A DNA stretch of 64,000 bases from Pezicula radicicola (GCA_003008705.1 PDUO01000041.1:278209-342208), one strand, 5' to 3'; shown: positions 1 through 12,800, counted from the stretch's first letter. A program made the numbers and translations. The notes: generated by a model not told the origin, from the letters alone.

Positions 1-330
1 AAATTTATATAATACTCTTTTAATTTTAAATATAAACTTTAAACTAAGTATACTTATTATTTTATTTAATTTTAAATAATAATATAATATTAAAGTTAAT
101 TATTATATTAATAGGAAGTTACCTCTAGGTCTTAAATATAAGAAGTAATAAGACTTAATTGTTTTTACTCTTACCCTCTACTACTATTACTCTTACTATT
201 CTACTAGGTTATTATACTACTAGTTTAACTAGTATAATAATAATATAAACCCCTAATATATACTAGAGTAACTAGTAATCTAATCTACCCTTAAGCTTCT
301 ATATAATAGTAGTAATAGATAGAGTAATAA
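1..330. repeat. AT-rich, RIP-like island
   Basis: Almost only A and T with very many TpA steps and no usable reading frame. This is the usual look of transposon DNA eroded by RIP in ascomycetes. No element type can be named. Confidence 0.6.
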
Positions 331-479
331 CTAACTCGTTGAATTTAAGAAGGAAGTAGAACTAGTCTTAGAGGACTAAGAGAAGTTATCGTTAGCTATC
401 GCACCTAGCTCTCTACGTCCTTACTATCGCTCTGCTATGCTATTCTAGAACCGGATCGAAGGCTAAGACATTACTCGTA

Positions 480-1375
480 CTAGAACAGAAGAGCCGCGAG
501 ATACTTCTCAAGTCGAGACCACGAGAGGGAGGCGGCAGCGGCTACGCAACAAGAGGCGGAGGGAGTAGGGGAGTAGCAGTAGGAGGAGGAGGAGGAAGAC
601 GTAGGAGTGTTAAAGGGGATAGAGATGCAAGGAGAGAAGTAGTATATAAAGAGGAGGATGAGCTCGATAAGCTGGCTATAGAAGAGCCGCAGGAGGGGGA
701 GGGGGAGGAAGAGGACAACGTAGACAATCCCAAGGACAAGGATTATAGGTGTAACACCGGCGATAAAGGCAACAAAGAGGATAAGGACCTCAGGCCTACA
801 AAGAGACAGAAGCTGCCTTTACTGTCTACTATTCGGAAGCCCGCCTATGAGTATAACCCGAAGCTTAGTGTTAGATAGCCTTGCCGCCTTTTATCACCGT
901 CATCTGTACAAGTCGAGATAGACACCGTAGTCGACTTCTACTAGGCGACACGACACTCTACTATCTTCTCGAACCCCTGCGGCCACAGCGGAGTCGGTAC
1001 CGGCTACTAGGATTAGGAAGGAGACGACGTTCAATTTAGAGTTTCATCTAACCCATCTCCCGGAGGACCTCGAATTATCAACTCCTTTCGTAGCGTTAGG
1101 TAGTAGCTTTAGTGTAGAAACGTTAGCACAACCTTGGATCTCTTATAGCGCTGTCGCGCATTCCAAGACACACCATGTCACCTCACGTCTAACACAGCGC
1201 GCCGAATGGACACCAGAAGAAGATGCGACTCTGGTTAAGATAAAGGAGGATAGCTGTTCCTAGGAAGAGATCTCTGCTACATTGCCTTTCCGGACTCCAA
1301 GTACACTACTCTACGAATTCTAGTAGTAGTAGCACTAGATCGAGAAAACATCGACGATTATAGGAGTTTAAGCAC
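480..1375 (+). pseudogene. RIP-eroded repeat gene with SANT/Myb-like relic
   Basis: Purine-rich sequence with no long frame. At about 1199-1320 the plus strand reads AEWTPEEDATLVKIKED, then a TAG, then EEISATLPFRTP. This resembles the Myb/SANT-like domain common in fungal proteins, in which a tryptophan follows 'CS'. The TAG sits where that W is expected, so TGG to TAG is the simplest explanation and fits RIP. Four consecutive TAG codons follow at about 1321-1332. The upstream part probably encoded a charged linker. The original gene was probably repeat-borne, because it lies in an AT-rich island. The SANT resemblance is clear but short, and the gene boundaries are guesses. Confidence 0.45.
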
Positions 1376-1909
1376 ATAGTTGTATTAGTAATAGCATTTC
1401 CTTTTTTGAATTCAATTAATATTTTCCGCCGATTTAAGAGGCAATCATATTATATAACTATTAGTAGCTGCTTGTAGTGATTTGTTTCAAAGGAGAGCAG
1501 GATCGTGGCCCGATTCACTTGCCCAATTGACCATTAGAACTTAGATCTTCACGACCAGTCCGGCTGGCGAGATCTAGTTCCTAGTGTAGCTCTGCGACGT
1601 GTCCAGTGGAGATAAGAGTATGCGTGATACTCTTTCTACATCAAAAGAAGATCTTTGCGATCTACGTTTTTAGCGGTCTAAGGAGAGATGTCAGAACCGT
1701 CGTCTTCTTGCATGTATGGTACAGTAGGGGATCTCCTAGCGAAATAAAAAGCGACCCCGCCAATTTACAGAAATAGCTCATGTTGACAATAATAGAATAC
1801 CCTAATCCAGATTCAGGCATAGCAGTACTTTACAACAGTGTCATCCCAATCTCATTTCGTGTTCCAATCAACATATCCTTCATTTTCAGCTATCAACAAC
1901 CCATTGTCA
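1376..1909. other. No gene recognised
   Basis: Unique-looking sequence with only short frames. I see no domain, RNA gene or repeat. Confidence 0.4.
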
Positions 1910-2392
1910 TTAACAAGACAGTGTACATGTTTGAATCACAGCACTCAAACTGCGGTCATGAGGGGTGACTATGTTATGCGTGATTATCATTAATCTATTA
2001 ATTCCAGGTGAAGAGCAACCTACAAAGTGATATCTAAGACTGTTCTGGAATGATCTCACCAATAACCACAACTGGTCTGTCTCCTCTTCAGACAACATCT
2101 CTAAAGATTGGAAGAGAAGCGTCTCGAATTGGGCGTGCTTTCTTTCGTTGATCATAAGCACGCAGATTTCGAAGAACCTTGGGTAGAAACCAGTAGTAGC
2201 CCAGTCGAGGATACTTGGTGTTGGAATAACTTCGGTGGAGGACTCGATGCTGTGAGAGAGTGTCGGCGAGGGCGGGGGATAGGGCCTATATTTAGAATAT
2301 GGAGCCCATTTGAGTCGCCTTAACCAGTTCAGACAAATTCTCTGTATTACTTTCCACTCCTCCAAACCCTCCCTTAGCCCATTTCTGTACAC
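1910..2392 (-). pseudogene. APH-type kinase C-terminal fragment
   Basis: A 160-codon open stretch that begins just after an in-frame stop and has no ATG at its 5' end, so it is either an exon or a fragment. Its middle contains SILDWATTGFYPRFFE, the conserved end of the fungal phosphotransferase (APH, PF01636) domain, where the Asp of I-x-D-W coordinates metal. A helical tail with LSEEETDQLW follows, as in intact members. The expected upstream H-G-D-x-x-x-x-N catalytic loop was not found between 2393 and 3300. I call it a partial gene or a fragment. It is not related in sequence to the longer APH gene at 35-37 kb beyond the shared motif. Confidence 0.4.
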
Positions 2393-3345
2393 GTTCTAGG
2401 CTCGATCAATCGATAAGTGTGGAGGAGAGGGACGACCAGAAAGCAGACATCGTGTTAGATCACTTAAGAGGCACAAGATATGTGAAATTAATGAATGAGC
2501 CAGTCTTAACGCGACCTCCTCCGTTTTGAGCAGGGCTGATAGAATTTGTTCTCCCGGCTTAAAATTTCGCTATTACCAATCAAACTAGTATCTGATCCAT
2601 CGAATATTGGGAATGCTTAGGGCTAGATGCTCATCTACCCCAGCCAAAATTCTAGAAAGAATGAGTATTACTACTTAGGTATCTACTAAAATGGATAATG
2701 TGAACGTACTTGACTGAATTCTATCATATCCACACTCCTTTTAGAGAGCCTGTTCATAAGCCTAGGCAATGTATCTGTGCCAAGAAAGAAAATTCCCCTG
2801 TATCAAGAGTCAGAATTCAACGAATCGAATTTCGACTGGTTTGAAATACCGTCTCGTGAAAAAGAAACTGTTGTATGTGCGTGACAGCAAAATCCTCATA
2901 ACGGCCTTGTGTCCTAAGGAATTGAGCATGTAGAAGCTTCGAAGGGATGCCCCGAAGGCACTAAAGGGATGCAGGCAAACCTTTCGGTTCGTGGTTGGCA
3001 TATCACCTCTGGGTTAGAGTAGTCAGAATGTGGCGCTATAATGAGAAGAATGTGAGAATCGTATGGAAGCCCCAATGCCATTCTTTGCGGATCTGAAGTT
3101 TCGTCATGGTGCATGTCGTAGGTTTGGCAAGTTGAGTATCGAGGGAGGTCTCCTTTGGTCTGTAAATCACTGACAGCATCGCCTGACGCTAACTTTACTA
3201 CCGCATCATAATTTCTATCTCATATCCACATCTATAGGAACATCATGGCAGCTTAACACCTATCTGGAACTATTAAATTCATAGAGGAAATAGACAAAGT
3301 TTGTCCGCCAGCTCACCCCAACCATAACTCATAACATACTACTCA
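2393..3345. other. Intergenic, nothing recognised
   Basis: Several open frames of 60-70 codons on the minus strand (for example 2914-3114) show no recognisable domain. They could be eroded 5' exons of the kinase fragment downstream on that strand, but I could not align them. Confidence 0.35.
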
Positions 3346-5244
3346 TCAATGCGGACTATATGGAAACTGTCCACTGTACACAAACTCCTGAATCCTATTA
3401 TCCGCCACTGAATCGACAATCTCCACTCCACAATAAGCACCCTTCTCATCGCCCCACCACCCAAACCAACAACTCCTCTCCACCTTCACCGCAAACTCCT
3501 TCCACTCTTTCTCATTCATACAACTTGTGCCTCTCATCAACCCTAATAGCCTGCGACTATTACACACATACAAAATATTACTCGCAATCGAAGTCGGCTG
3601 CCTCGGCATAAAGGGTCGACATTGTCTCGTCGCCAAGATCGAGATGAAATTGAGCAGGAGCAGAGCATGGATTGCAATGGCCCAATAAAAGAGATTCTGG
3701 TAGTAGGATTGCCCTCCTGCGGGGAGCTGGTGGTCGTATTCGTTCTTAATGTCTGCTTGAGTGCTTGATCCATCGGAGATAGTGCTGGGGTTCAGTTCGT
3801 TGATGATGTTAAAGAGCAGTTCAAACATGATCGGGAAGAAGATCGTGGCGATAAGGAAAACGATACTGGCGAATGCGGTCATAAAAACAATGTATGAATG
3901 CACTGTCAATGCCTTCATAGTTGTGAATAACTGCCCCAGCGTGATGTAGTCTCGCGAGGTGGCGTCGTAGAATTTCTGATATGGCGTTGGAGAGAGGAAG
4001 CGTCGATATGGCTGGAAGATCTGAAGGTCTCGATGGATCCATTGGAATAGCGACCCGGCAATAGATATAATAACCACATACGTAATCTTAATTACTTGCG
4101 GTTTGACATTCTTCTCGTAATAGTCATGATCAACCACAAAATACGATCCTGCCCCAATAGCCGGCACAATAATGCTGTTCGCCAAGAGGAAGAAGATCTC
4201 GGATGCCCACACCCTTTTCGCCGTCAACCATTTCCCATGACTTTGCCTTCCAGTTTGTCCGGCCTCCTGGACGAATGGAGTCTGGTAGTTGGGTGGGACA
4301 TTAGTGGTGATCTGTAGCCGTGTATACGTTGCCCCGTTAAAACCCGTGATGGCTTCGGGCTGTAAGAAAAATCGTACTTGTTGCAAAGCGGAAGATATCA
4401 GACGTGTACTTCCCCAGGAGTTAATCTGGTGGAAGAGGTTGAGAACTCCGGGGCTTTCGCAAACGAGGGAGGCGACTCCGCCAATAGATTTGGGACCTCG
4501 GGCCAGTGGAAGGGTGCGGGAGTAGAATGTGTAGAGCAAGATGGCCCCAGCGAGGAAAATGAGTGCGTTCAAAGCGCATGTTGCAATGAGAACTCCTTCT
4601 TGTATTTGCAAGGTCGCGTGGAGTGGCCCATCGGTGACAGAGTCGATGGGTGCCCAATTAATAGACCACAATGCTCCAGTCGTGGATGGAATTACCATAA
4701 AAGAAGTGATGTAAATCAATGAACTCAGCATAACAACTGTGTGTCGACACCGTGCTGATCGAATAGGCACAAAAAACGTGAACATTGTGATGTAATCGAG
4801 GGTAAGTGAATTATCCAACGTTGCCCCTCCTTCTTTCGCCATCTGCATATACGGTTCCAAAACTCGCACACCAACATCCACCGACTCCCAGAGCAGGCCG
4901 AGAAAGACAGTAAATGTAGTGGGGAGGTACTGCCATAATGCGTAGGCTGTAGTGTTTTGCTGCTGGAAGATAAAGATACTCGAGAATGGGAGGGTAGCCG
5001 TTGGATTTTCCGCAGCGAAGGAGATCTTGGTGGTTTCCTTTTTGTATTTTTGTAAAATGATGGCGAGGATGATGATGTAACCTAGGTGGAGAAGGAGCAG
5101 CGGAACCATGAAAAAGACGCTATGCGACCAATGCACCCATCTTCGCTGCCCAAAGGACTTCTTCAATTTCAACATCAACATTATTAACGCTTCCGAGCAC
5201 GACTTAGAAGGTGCATTGCGAGAGACAATCTGCAGCCGCGGCAT
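3346..5244 (-). CDS. DUF3433 multi-pass membrane protein
   Basis: An intact 632-codon frame starting with ATG. The protein has about nine hydrophobic segments: near residues 44-64, 100-118, 167-190, 218-240, 352-372, 386-402, 450-485 and 535-555. Two copies of the DUF3433 (PF11915) signature are visible. The first, around residues 105-160, runs from YLPTTFTVFLGLLWE to VLEPYMQMAKEGG and SLTLDY. The second, around residues 400-440, has FQPYRRF and SRDYITLGQL. DUF3433 proteins are fungal membrane proteins of unknown function, often in expanded families near HET-type genes. At 632 aa it is shorter than many members (often around 1000 aa), so an upstream exon cannot be excluded, but a good ATG and no upstream frame support this start. 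No break was seen. Confidence 0.75.
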   Translation of the reverse strand: MPRLQIVSRNAPSKSCSEALIMLMLKLKKSFGQRRWVHWSHSVFFMVPLLLLHLGYIIILAIILQKYKKETTKISFAAENPTATLPFSSIFIFQQQNTTAYALWQYLPTTFTVFLGLLWESVDVGVRVLEPYMQMAKEGGATLDNSLTLDYITMFTFFVPIRSARCRHTVVMLSSLIYITSFMVIPSTTGALWSINWAPIDSVTDGPLHATLQIQEGVLIATCALNALIFLAGAILLYTFYSRTLPLARGPKSIGGVASLVCESPGVLNLFHQINSWGSTRLISSALQQVRFFLQPEAITGFNGATYTRLQITTNVPPNYQTPFVQEAGQTGRQSHGKWLTAKRVWASEIFFLLANSIIVPAIGAGSYFVVDHDYYEKNVKPQVIKITYVVIISIAGSLFQWIHRDLQIFQPYRRFLSPTPYQKFYDATSRDYITLGQLFTTMKALTVHSYIVFMTAFASIVFLIATIFFPIMFELLFNIINELNPSTISDGSSTQADIKNEYDHQLPAGGQSYYQNLFYWAIAIHALLLLNFISILATRQCRPFMPRQPTSIASNILYVCNSRRLLGLMRGTSCMNEKEWKEFAVKVERSCWFGWWGDEKGAYCGVEIVDSVADNRIQEFVYSGQFPYSPH

Positions 5245-5649
5245 GTGTTATACTCCCACAAACCCCTTGGATCTACTGTATATTTGGCGGTGCGGCGCAG
5301 GTGTTCTCTTCCCCTGTCGGCGGGTATACCCCACGAATCATTTGACAATCGCAACGCCACTTGGCAGGCATCAGAGATTTAGGGTGGTCACATCGAGCCC
5401 TCAAACAGGGAAGATGTTGGTCCGTCTTATGCCAAGGTCTTGGAGTTTGGACTAGTTTATGTAAATAGTAACAAACTTAGGTGTCATATTAATTAGGCGC
5501 AGACCACCAGTTGCGATTGCTGTGTAAAAGCTGGGTGTCTGTGGCTTGGATTTTTGGTTATCCAGTGGGGAGGGAAGCAGGTGGTTGAGTTCGGTCGGCT
5601 GCCTGGATTTCTGCCACAGGGATCGACTCTATCCATATCCATGAGCCGA

Positions 5650-8600
5650 ACTTATTTGGTATAATACCGTCTTTGGCTTCTGCAGTGAAGTGCGTCGCTT
5701 CGCCCCCAAGAAGGCTTATCCAAAGCCTGGTCGATTTGCCTTCCGGCAGCCGGGCCAGCAATTCTTTGACGAGCACCTGCGGTGGGAAAAAATAGCGGAA
5801 TCGGTGAGGGATGAGAAAATCCTGGAGCGGCTGCAATGGCCTGTGCTAATAACGCGGTCCGAGGAGGGAAAGCGATGGAAAGAGTTGACCGGAAAAGTAC
5901 AGCAAGGCGAAGCAAAGCAAAATTCTCTAAGGGTGGAGCTAAGTAATTTGAAAGAAACTTCCGAGAGCCTTTCGAAGGAAATGGAAAAGTCTCGCAAAGA
6001 AGAAGTGGAACTCGAGCATCAGCTGTTGGAGCGCCGTCGCGAAAAGCAGCTGGAGGAGAAATTACTGGACACGCAAGGAGACCTTGCGTTGATGCTACTG
6101 AATCAAAAGCACCAGCAGAGAGATCGAGAAAGACAGGCCAAATTACAGGAAATACGAGGAAATATGGAAAACCTAAGGTAGAAAATAAAGGAGGCGGAAT
6201 TGTTCTCGCGGCTAAAGAACTCGAAGATCGGGGGGGGGGGGGGGGGCTCGAGCTCAGAAGCATACTCAAGAGATACAGCGAGAGAAAATCCAGGGCCAGG
6301 AGAATGATGAGATGGAAAACGATGAGAACCAAGATAAGACTGAACACGTAGCGAAGGAAGAGAAAGAGGAAAACCATGCCCAAGGGCGAGAGGGTGAGCA
6401 AGGGCAAGAAGAGAATGGAGAAAGTCAGCAAGATAAGTCAGCAGGAAGAAACAGAACAGGAAGGAGAATATGAAATTGAAGCACGGAAGTCTTTGGTGGA
6501 ACAAGAGGAAGAAAAACGAGAAAGGAGAAAGCAGATGCAAGAGAATTATGCAGGGTAGTGCAAGGTGGAAAGGGAGAGACATCTCTCAGAATATGAGAAG
6601 TGGACGGCATTCCGCGCCGTTCAAGACCGGCTCTATGGGCAAGGGATGAAGATCGACGAAAATAACGAGCGCTAAAGGAAGGACAGATTCAGATAGCCAG
6701 GCCGCAGCAGGTCCAAGGCCGGGTGACAAAGCGAGTGGAAGAGCTGAGGCAAGAGCTCGGGGAACTAATACCAGATGAAAAGGAAAACCAAATCCAAGAA
6801 CAAGAGTTGGAAAAGGAGTTGAGAAAGGTGTTAGGGCAAGAACTGGATCAGGCTCGAAAGAAAGTGAGAGAGGAAGGTCGACGGCAAAATCTCGGTGAAA
6901 AGAAATTTGCCAACGACGAGGAGCTGAACGACCTATTGACCATCTATAGCTCCGTCCCCCCGAAACCTGAATCCATGCTGACAAGCATCTACAAGAATAG
7001 CAAAGAAAACGAAATCAGGCTCCTCGTCATTTTCCCTGCTCAGAATCAGTACTATCCGCTGATTTGTGCGTTAAAAACGGCATAGCTCAGCTCGCATCAG
7101 AAACTTAAGTATGCAGCACTCTCGTACTGGTGGGGTCTCGAGTCAGAAGTCATGATATACGTTCTACCGCAGGAACACTCTCTGAGTCGCGATTCGCATC
7201 ATCACACGGGGAAAGACCTTGTTCATCAGACCGTTCCTACGCAGATTCGACGTAACCTCCTCTGCGCTTTATATCGGCTTCGGCGGAGAGACCGGGCAGT
7301 GACAATCTGGGTGGATAGGCTTTGTATTAACCAGGACGATGTAAAAGAGAAGGCACACCAGCTAAACACGATGATGGTCAACATCTACCAACGCGCCGAG
7401 AACGTGTGTGTGTGGCTGGGCGAAAGAGATGCCGAGGGGGAAAGCGACAAGGCCATGGATTTCATCCCGAAGATCGTAGACATGGCGACATTGGACAGCT
7501 GCATAGACGACAAGGCGCAGGCTACGCCGTGGGCTGCCTTGACCGAACTCATGAGAAACCCTTGGTTCTCTCGGAGGTGGGTGGTCCAAGAGATAGTGCT
7601 GGCTAAAGAAGCAACGCTGCACTGCGGCGAGAAGATAATACGATGGACGGACTTCGTCGATGCCATCTTTCTGTTCGCGGCCAACGAAAAACGGGTGAGG
7701 AATCTGTTCGATTTCTCGAAGTGGAGGTATGGTCCGGACACTTTGGGCGAGATCCAATCGACCAGCGCGAATGTGCTCCTCCAAGTCACTAACAACTTGT
7801 TTCTGAGAAACGAGGACGGCGGCCTCCGCTGTCCAAGCAAGAGTCTCGAATATCTGACGAGCCTCACAACTTTCAACGCCAGCGACGCGCGGGATATCAT
7901 CTACAGTCTTATCCAAATCGCGAGGGACACTTCATCCTTCGGTAATGAGAGCAAGAAAAACGGCAAGAACGCGACAGGACAGACGCCCAGTCTGGAAATC
8001 AGATACGACAAACCGATTGTTGAGGTCTACGGGAATTTCACTAAATTCTGCATCAAGTCGTCCGACTCGCTGGACATCATTTGCCGCCATTGGGCAGTAA
8101 AGGAGAAATCCGATGATGGGACAGATCAAAAGCTGCCGTCTTGGATTCCATTACTGGAAGACTCGGAATTTGGCAAACCTGGCGAAGAGTACAGGGGTCG
8201 CAAGAACGGGGAGAGCCTCGTCGGGCGCGCCGGTCGTGCACGATACCGTGCTTCCGAGGAACAGAAAGCCCAAGTGAATTTCCCGTCTCCGCTCGTCCTC
8301 TCTGCACAGGGATTCAAATTGGCGTCAATCACTGAAGTCTCGCCAGTCAACCGGGCCGGTGTCATTCTCCAAGACTCGCTGCGGCTAGCCGGTTGGCAGG
8401 GGATCGAAGCCACCACGGACGACGATGTACCTGATCAGGTATGGCAGACGCTGATCGCCGACAGAGACTTTGAGGGCCAGGTTCCGCCAACGTGGTATCA
8501 AAGAGTGTGTCTGCGATGTCTCGAGATGGCCGACACATTCAACAATGGCGATCTGAACATAGACCAGCTGCTGCACCAGGCTTCGGAAATGCTCCGCATT

Positions 8601-8966
8601 TACGTCACTAGGGTGAGAAGTATCACGTGGAACAGACGGGTTTTCAAGGCGACGACGAAGGAAGGAGAGACAGAAGGAGAGGCGACGGCGACGGGGCAGG
8701 ACGGACAAAAGGGGTCGACAAAAGACGGAAGAAAGCCGCTGATTGGACTCTGCCCAAGGCAGACAAAGGTAGGGGACCTAGTCTGTATTCTCTTCGGTTG
8801 CAGCGTTCCCATCATCTTGAGACCAGCCAACGAGGAGGACACTTCTTACAAGCTGATTGGAGAGTGTTACGTTCACGGGAAGATGGATGGGGAGGCGATG
8901 ACAGACCTTGACTACGAGAAGACGTTGAGCGGGACAACGGATTTCAATCTGGAGAGGACGGGCTAG
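5650..8966 (+). pseudogene. Coiled-coil / HET-domain gene, disrupted
   Basis: HET proteins trigger fungal heterokaryon incompatibility. The 3' part (about 6960-8966) is a full HET protein. It has LKYAALSYWWG at about 7107-7139, then WVDRLCINQDD, IYQRAENVCVWLGERD, the RWVVQE block, DARDIIYSLI, and the usual C-terminal end with GDLVCILFGCSVP and YVHGKMDGEAM, so the region from 7086 to 8966 is one open frame. The 5' part (5690-7085) codes for a long E/K/Q-rich coiled coil but is spread over three frames. Breaks are TAG at about 6179, a shift around the G17 run at 6230-6246, TAG at about 6556, further stops near 6673-6725, and a TAG at 7083-7085 exactly between the coiled coil and the YALSYWWG motif. 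Several TAGs fit CAG to TAG. An ATG at 7152 opens 604 codons but omits the first HET motif. I infer a recently dead gene, or possibly sequencing errors at the homopolymer plus real stops. Confidence 0.75.
6230..6246 (+). repeat. G17 homopolymer in coiled-coil region
   Basis: Seventeen consecutive G bases lie inside the coiled-coil coding part of the HET gene, where the reading frame also changes. This is either a replication-slippage site or an assembly artefact. Confidence 0.9.
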
Positions 8967-9179
8967 GTCTCGCCAAGAGGTCAGAACCAGCAAGAACACG
9001 GCCCATCTTTCAACAAGGCAAGCCGGTGCCAAATTATTGGATATGTATGTGGCAGAGATTGGGCTTCAACAACCCAACGGTATCAGTTGTCAGAGGAACC
9101 TGGGGTTGGGTCTTGCATTAAAAGTTCTTGGATCACCGCCCACTATAGTCTTAAAAAGAACGGTTCTTAGGTCTAACTT

Positions 9180-9860
9180 GGGATGCTAAACGTTACGTTA
9201 TATAATTATATATAATATACTTTTAATATAATTATAGTATAATTAAGTTATTATATACTGTGTATAAAATTAAGTATAACCTTACATTACTAGGTGTATA
9301 AAGGCTATAAAATAAGTCTAGAAATAGATTATAAAGTTGCCTTAAAATAACTACTTACAGACTTAAAAATAGAGTTTTATTATATAAGGCGACTTTCTTC
9401 CTTATTAAACTTTCTATATAATAGATATTGTCCTACGCCTTTGCTTAGTACGGGATGGAACCCATTTTGGGGCCCCTAGAATGATTCGTTCTGCAGGACT
9501 AGTTAGAAGGTTGTTAGTTCTGCCTTCGGAATAGGGGTTTAATATGTTAAAAGCCCAGGGGTTATATTAGCCGTAAGTCATATATAGAATAATAATATAG
9601 TATTAGTTATATAGTATATTTGTAATTGCTGTATTTTACTTATTTTTATCTTTTATTCCTATAGGATTTATAGGATTTTCCCCTATAAAACTAAAGGCAT
9701 TCCGAAAGTATTAATACCTATACGAATTAAAGCCTTTCGAATGCTTGTTCTATTTGTATATAGGCTATAAGCCTCCTATAATAGGGAGGGCAATCACTTC
9801 TAATATAGTGCCTTTTATACTATATTTGAACATCCTATATATTACGCCCACTTAGTGGTT
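9180..9860. repeat. AT-rich, RIP-like island
   Basis: Two AT-rich, TpA-rich blocks (9180-9430 and 9540-9860) separated by about 100 bases of more balanced sequence. There are no frames. They are probably remains of a transposon inserted downstream of the HET gene. Confidence 0.55.
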
Positions 9861-12800
9861 CGATAGAAGCTTAACTAGAACTAATAGGTAACATTAATAT
9901 AGGTAACTCTAGCACTAGTAGTCTTAGAACAGGAACCTCGACCGTAGGAAGTTCAGCCGCAGGGAATTCGGGCATTAAGTCCCTCGCTTAGCTATTACTC
10001 TTTAAACTCTCTTTGGTCTTTACAGAATCACAGAACACAGACAATGCAACCACCTCGCCTACCACTACAATGCTATTACTCCCTAAAACCATTCAACAGA
10101 CAGCAAGAACAATGCATTGTTTATATCCCGGTATCCGTAGCATACGTAGGTAGATTTCTAACCCCTAAACTGAACCCCCTATCCTAATTTCCAATTCTCC
10201 TATTTTCCCTTCCGAAGTGGCTAGCTATCTCCCCCCCCTCTCTCTGTCAAAGAAAAAGAAAAGAAAACGAAAACCCAGATCTGAGAATAAGCGAGCAGTA
10301 TAGAAACCCGCTTATTAATCACAGGAACCCGTTCGATTCCTATAGCGGGTAGTGAAGGTCCTCTTGACTCGAGGAAAAAGAAAAGACCTTTTCATAAGAA
10401 GCATAGATAAGCTTGTAGCAGGTAAGTAAGTCTGTATACAGATAGACCTAGCACCTATCTCGCCCACCCTACCACCTACACGAGAATTGGATCTTATTTT
10501 TATATATTGGTTTTGGGTTTGGTTTTGTTGTTGTAAATGCAGTTGAGTTGCAAAGGTTTAGGAAGGGCGGAGGGGCTCGAACATGATCGATAATCTTGCA
10601 CAGCGCTACTCCTCCGCAGAATGAACTAGTGCTGGCAAGTGACAGAGAGAGAGAAAGAGAGTGTACGCGTGTATGCATCTGTTATGAAACAAGACCTTTA
10701 GATCTCTCAAGTCCAAGTAATCGAAAACTCAAAGTACGTAAACTCGAGTCTTGTAAGATTTTCCTACCAAAACACTGCGGAGAAATATGTTGTGGGGTCC
10801 TGATGGCTGAAAGAGTGCTCGCTAGGTGGAGAAGCAATGCCATTGCACATTTTGATTAAGTGCTCCCGGGAACTGTGTAGGAGATTGTGGCTGAAGAGCA
10901 TCGCAGGGGTGAGGAACAAACAGTTCGGAATTTGACATTTTGCTGAATAAAGAGGAGTTGGAATAATATCCGGAATAAGATTTTATGCCGGCGGGAGGAG
11001 TGGCAGGTTTGAATAGGTGGTTTGGGTAGGGCCGGGTGGGCGAGATGGGGTAGTAGATAGGGTTTATTACCAAGTTGATGGTTATCGAATAAAGCATTGG
11101 CGAAATGAGAGGTTGTAGATAGCTTGTGGAGAATAGTACAGAGGATGTCTTGTAACATGGTCGAGATGGCTTAGAGAGATAAGGTGAAGTGAAGCTCGAA
11201 AGTTGTAGATGGTAGCGGATATATTGAAAGCGATGTTACAGCTGTCTACAATACCTATTAGAAAAAAACATATCTTGAGCAACGCGGTAGTAACTTACGG
11301 AAGTTGAATTTAAAGGGACTTCTCTTACAAAAGAATAAGAGACAGGAACTAATATGAGCAGTGCAAGCAGAGGCTTGTTTTAGGAGAAGATGCAGAGGGT
11401 CAGTTGTAGATTCGAGCTCCGGAGTTGGTATAGTGATAGCCCTAGCGATGGCATAACGATTCTGAGGCGTAGAGTAGACCATAGTAGAGATAGATTTAGA
11501 TGTAAGAGAGTTTTGACCTGAGCTGGACTTGGTGGTTAAATAAGTTGGTAGAAAGAGAAAGTCGTACGTAGCACACAGCTGATAAAAGTATCGACAGTTG
11601 GATAGATAGTATTTTATTCTTTAAAGTTGTTAGAGAAATCAGTTTGTGTTTGGTGAAATGACATGGGTGGTTAGGGGCCATGTAGCAAGGTGTTCACGTA
11701 CCTACTAGGCTGATAAAATTTCAAGGATTGGTTAGAAATAAGGGCGATGGAAGATGTAAAGTCAAAAGTTTTTATGAAATTATTTCGAGAACATGAATGC
11801 GTTGTACTGAAGTGATGGGCGGCTGTCGAAGGGTATAACTTAAGAGAAGAGAGGCGGAGATAAGACAGCTAAACAAAGCTACTATCACCAGAGCTTCATA
11901 CCTAAGAACCCTGCGACATCAAGGACTGGGCGCCACAGCCAATGACCGAAGAAGGACATAGGTACAAATCTGAGGTGAAAAGATAGAAAGTTTGAAAGAT
12001 GAGAGGAACATTGAAAAGAATAGATGTTAGCGGAGGAATCGACTGTTAGCCTTTAGTAGATGTGGACATACAAGATCATATGTACATGGCAGAAAAAGCT
12101 GCTCGTTGCACACAAGGAATTATGTCAAGAGATACAGCAGATTCAAAAACCAACCACTATTTGGACCTTGCATCGATGGACTTCAAGGAACCACCACCAT
12201 GAAACCTCGAATATGTCCTAAATTAGGTAGCTGAAACCGAATGCTGCCAGTTTCCTCAGAAAGGGCTCCAAGAAGTACAGTTCTATGCACCTTGAATCCG
12301 CATTATGCCCTGTAAATGTCACAGAAAATTAAACCATGCCCGCAGCCAGTTCTTGCCCGACCTAGGGTGTAGAGTTGACCCTGCGTATCCCAAATGATCG
12401 GTGTCTTATGTATAAGGAAGATAACATTAGCTCGGTAGCTAACACATGCCCTAACAGAAAAAGGAATCGTTGCAAAATCCAAACATATTCCTACTTTTTA
12501 CGACAGCAACAAATCAAATAGCCAAGGTAAGTGGTTAATCATGTGGCAACAGACACCCCCAAAAAATAAAGTGGTAGGAGCGTTGACCCCTAAGAGCTAC
12601 TTGATTAGCTTGGGGAACTTTGCCATGCTCAGGCTAGGGCGTCCAGACTTGGGCCTGCCACGCGATAACCCAGCCTGCAGTACCTAGAGCAACAACGCCG
12701 AGAATGGACAAGGTACTCGTGACTCATTCAGGCCGACCTACATAGTCTCGGTACCTAGAATTTGTCTCCAAAATATACATAAATTGGTTCTTAGCTACTA

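Noticed and set aside
542..739. Serine/proline-rich minus-strand frame of 65 codons.
   Set aside because: It is the shadow of purine-rich simple sequence on the other strand inside an eroded repeat.
5652..6582. Long minus-strand frames rich in F, L, P and S opposite the coiled coil.
   Set aside because: They are antisense shadows of the E/K-rich coiled-coil coding strand; there is no domain and the plus-strand reading leads directly into the HET domain.
10300..10350. GTTCGATTCC motif suggesting a tRNA T-arm.
   Set aside because: The bases next to the motif do not form a T-stem, and no acceptor, D or anticodon arms fit upstream.
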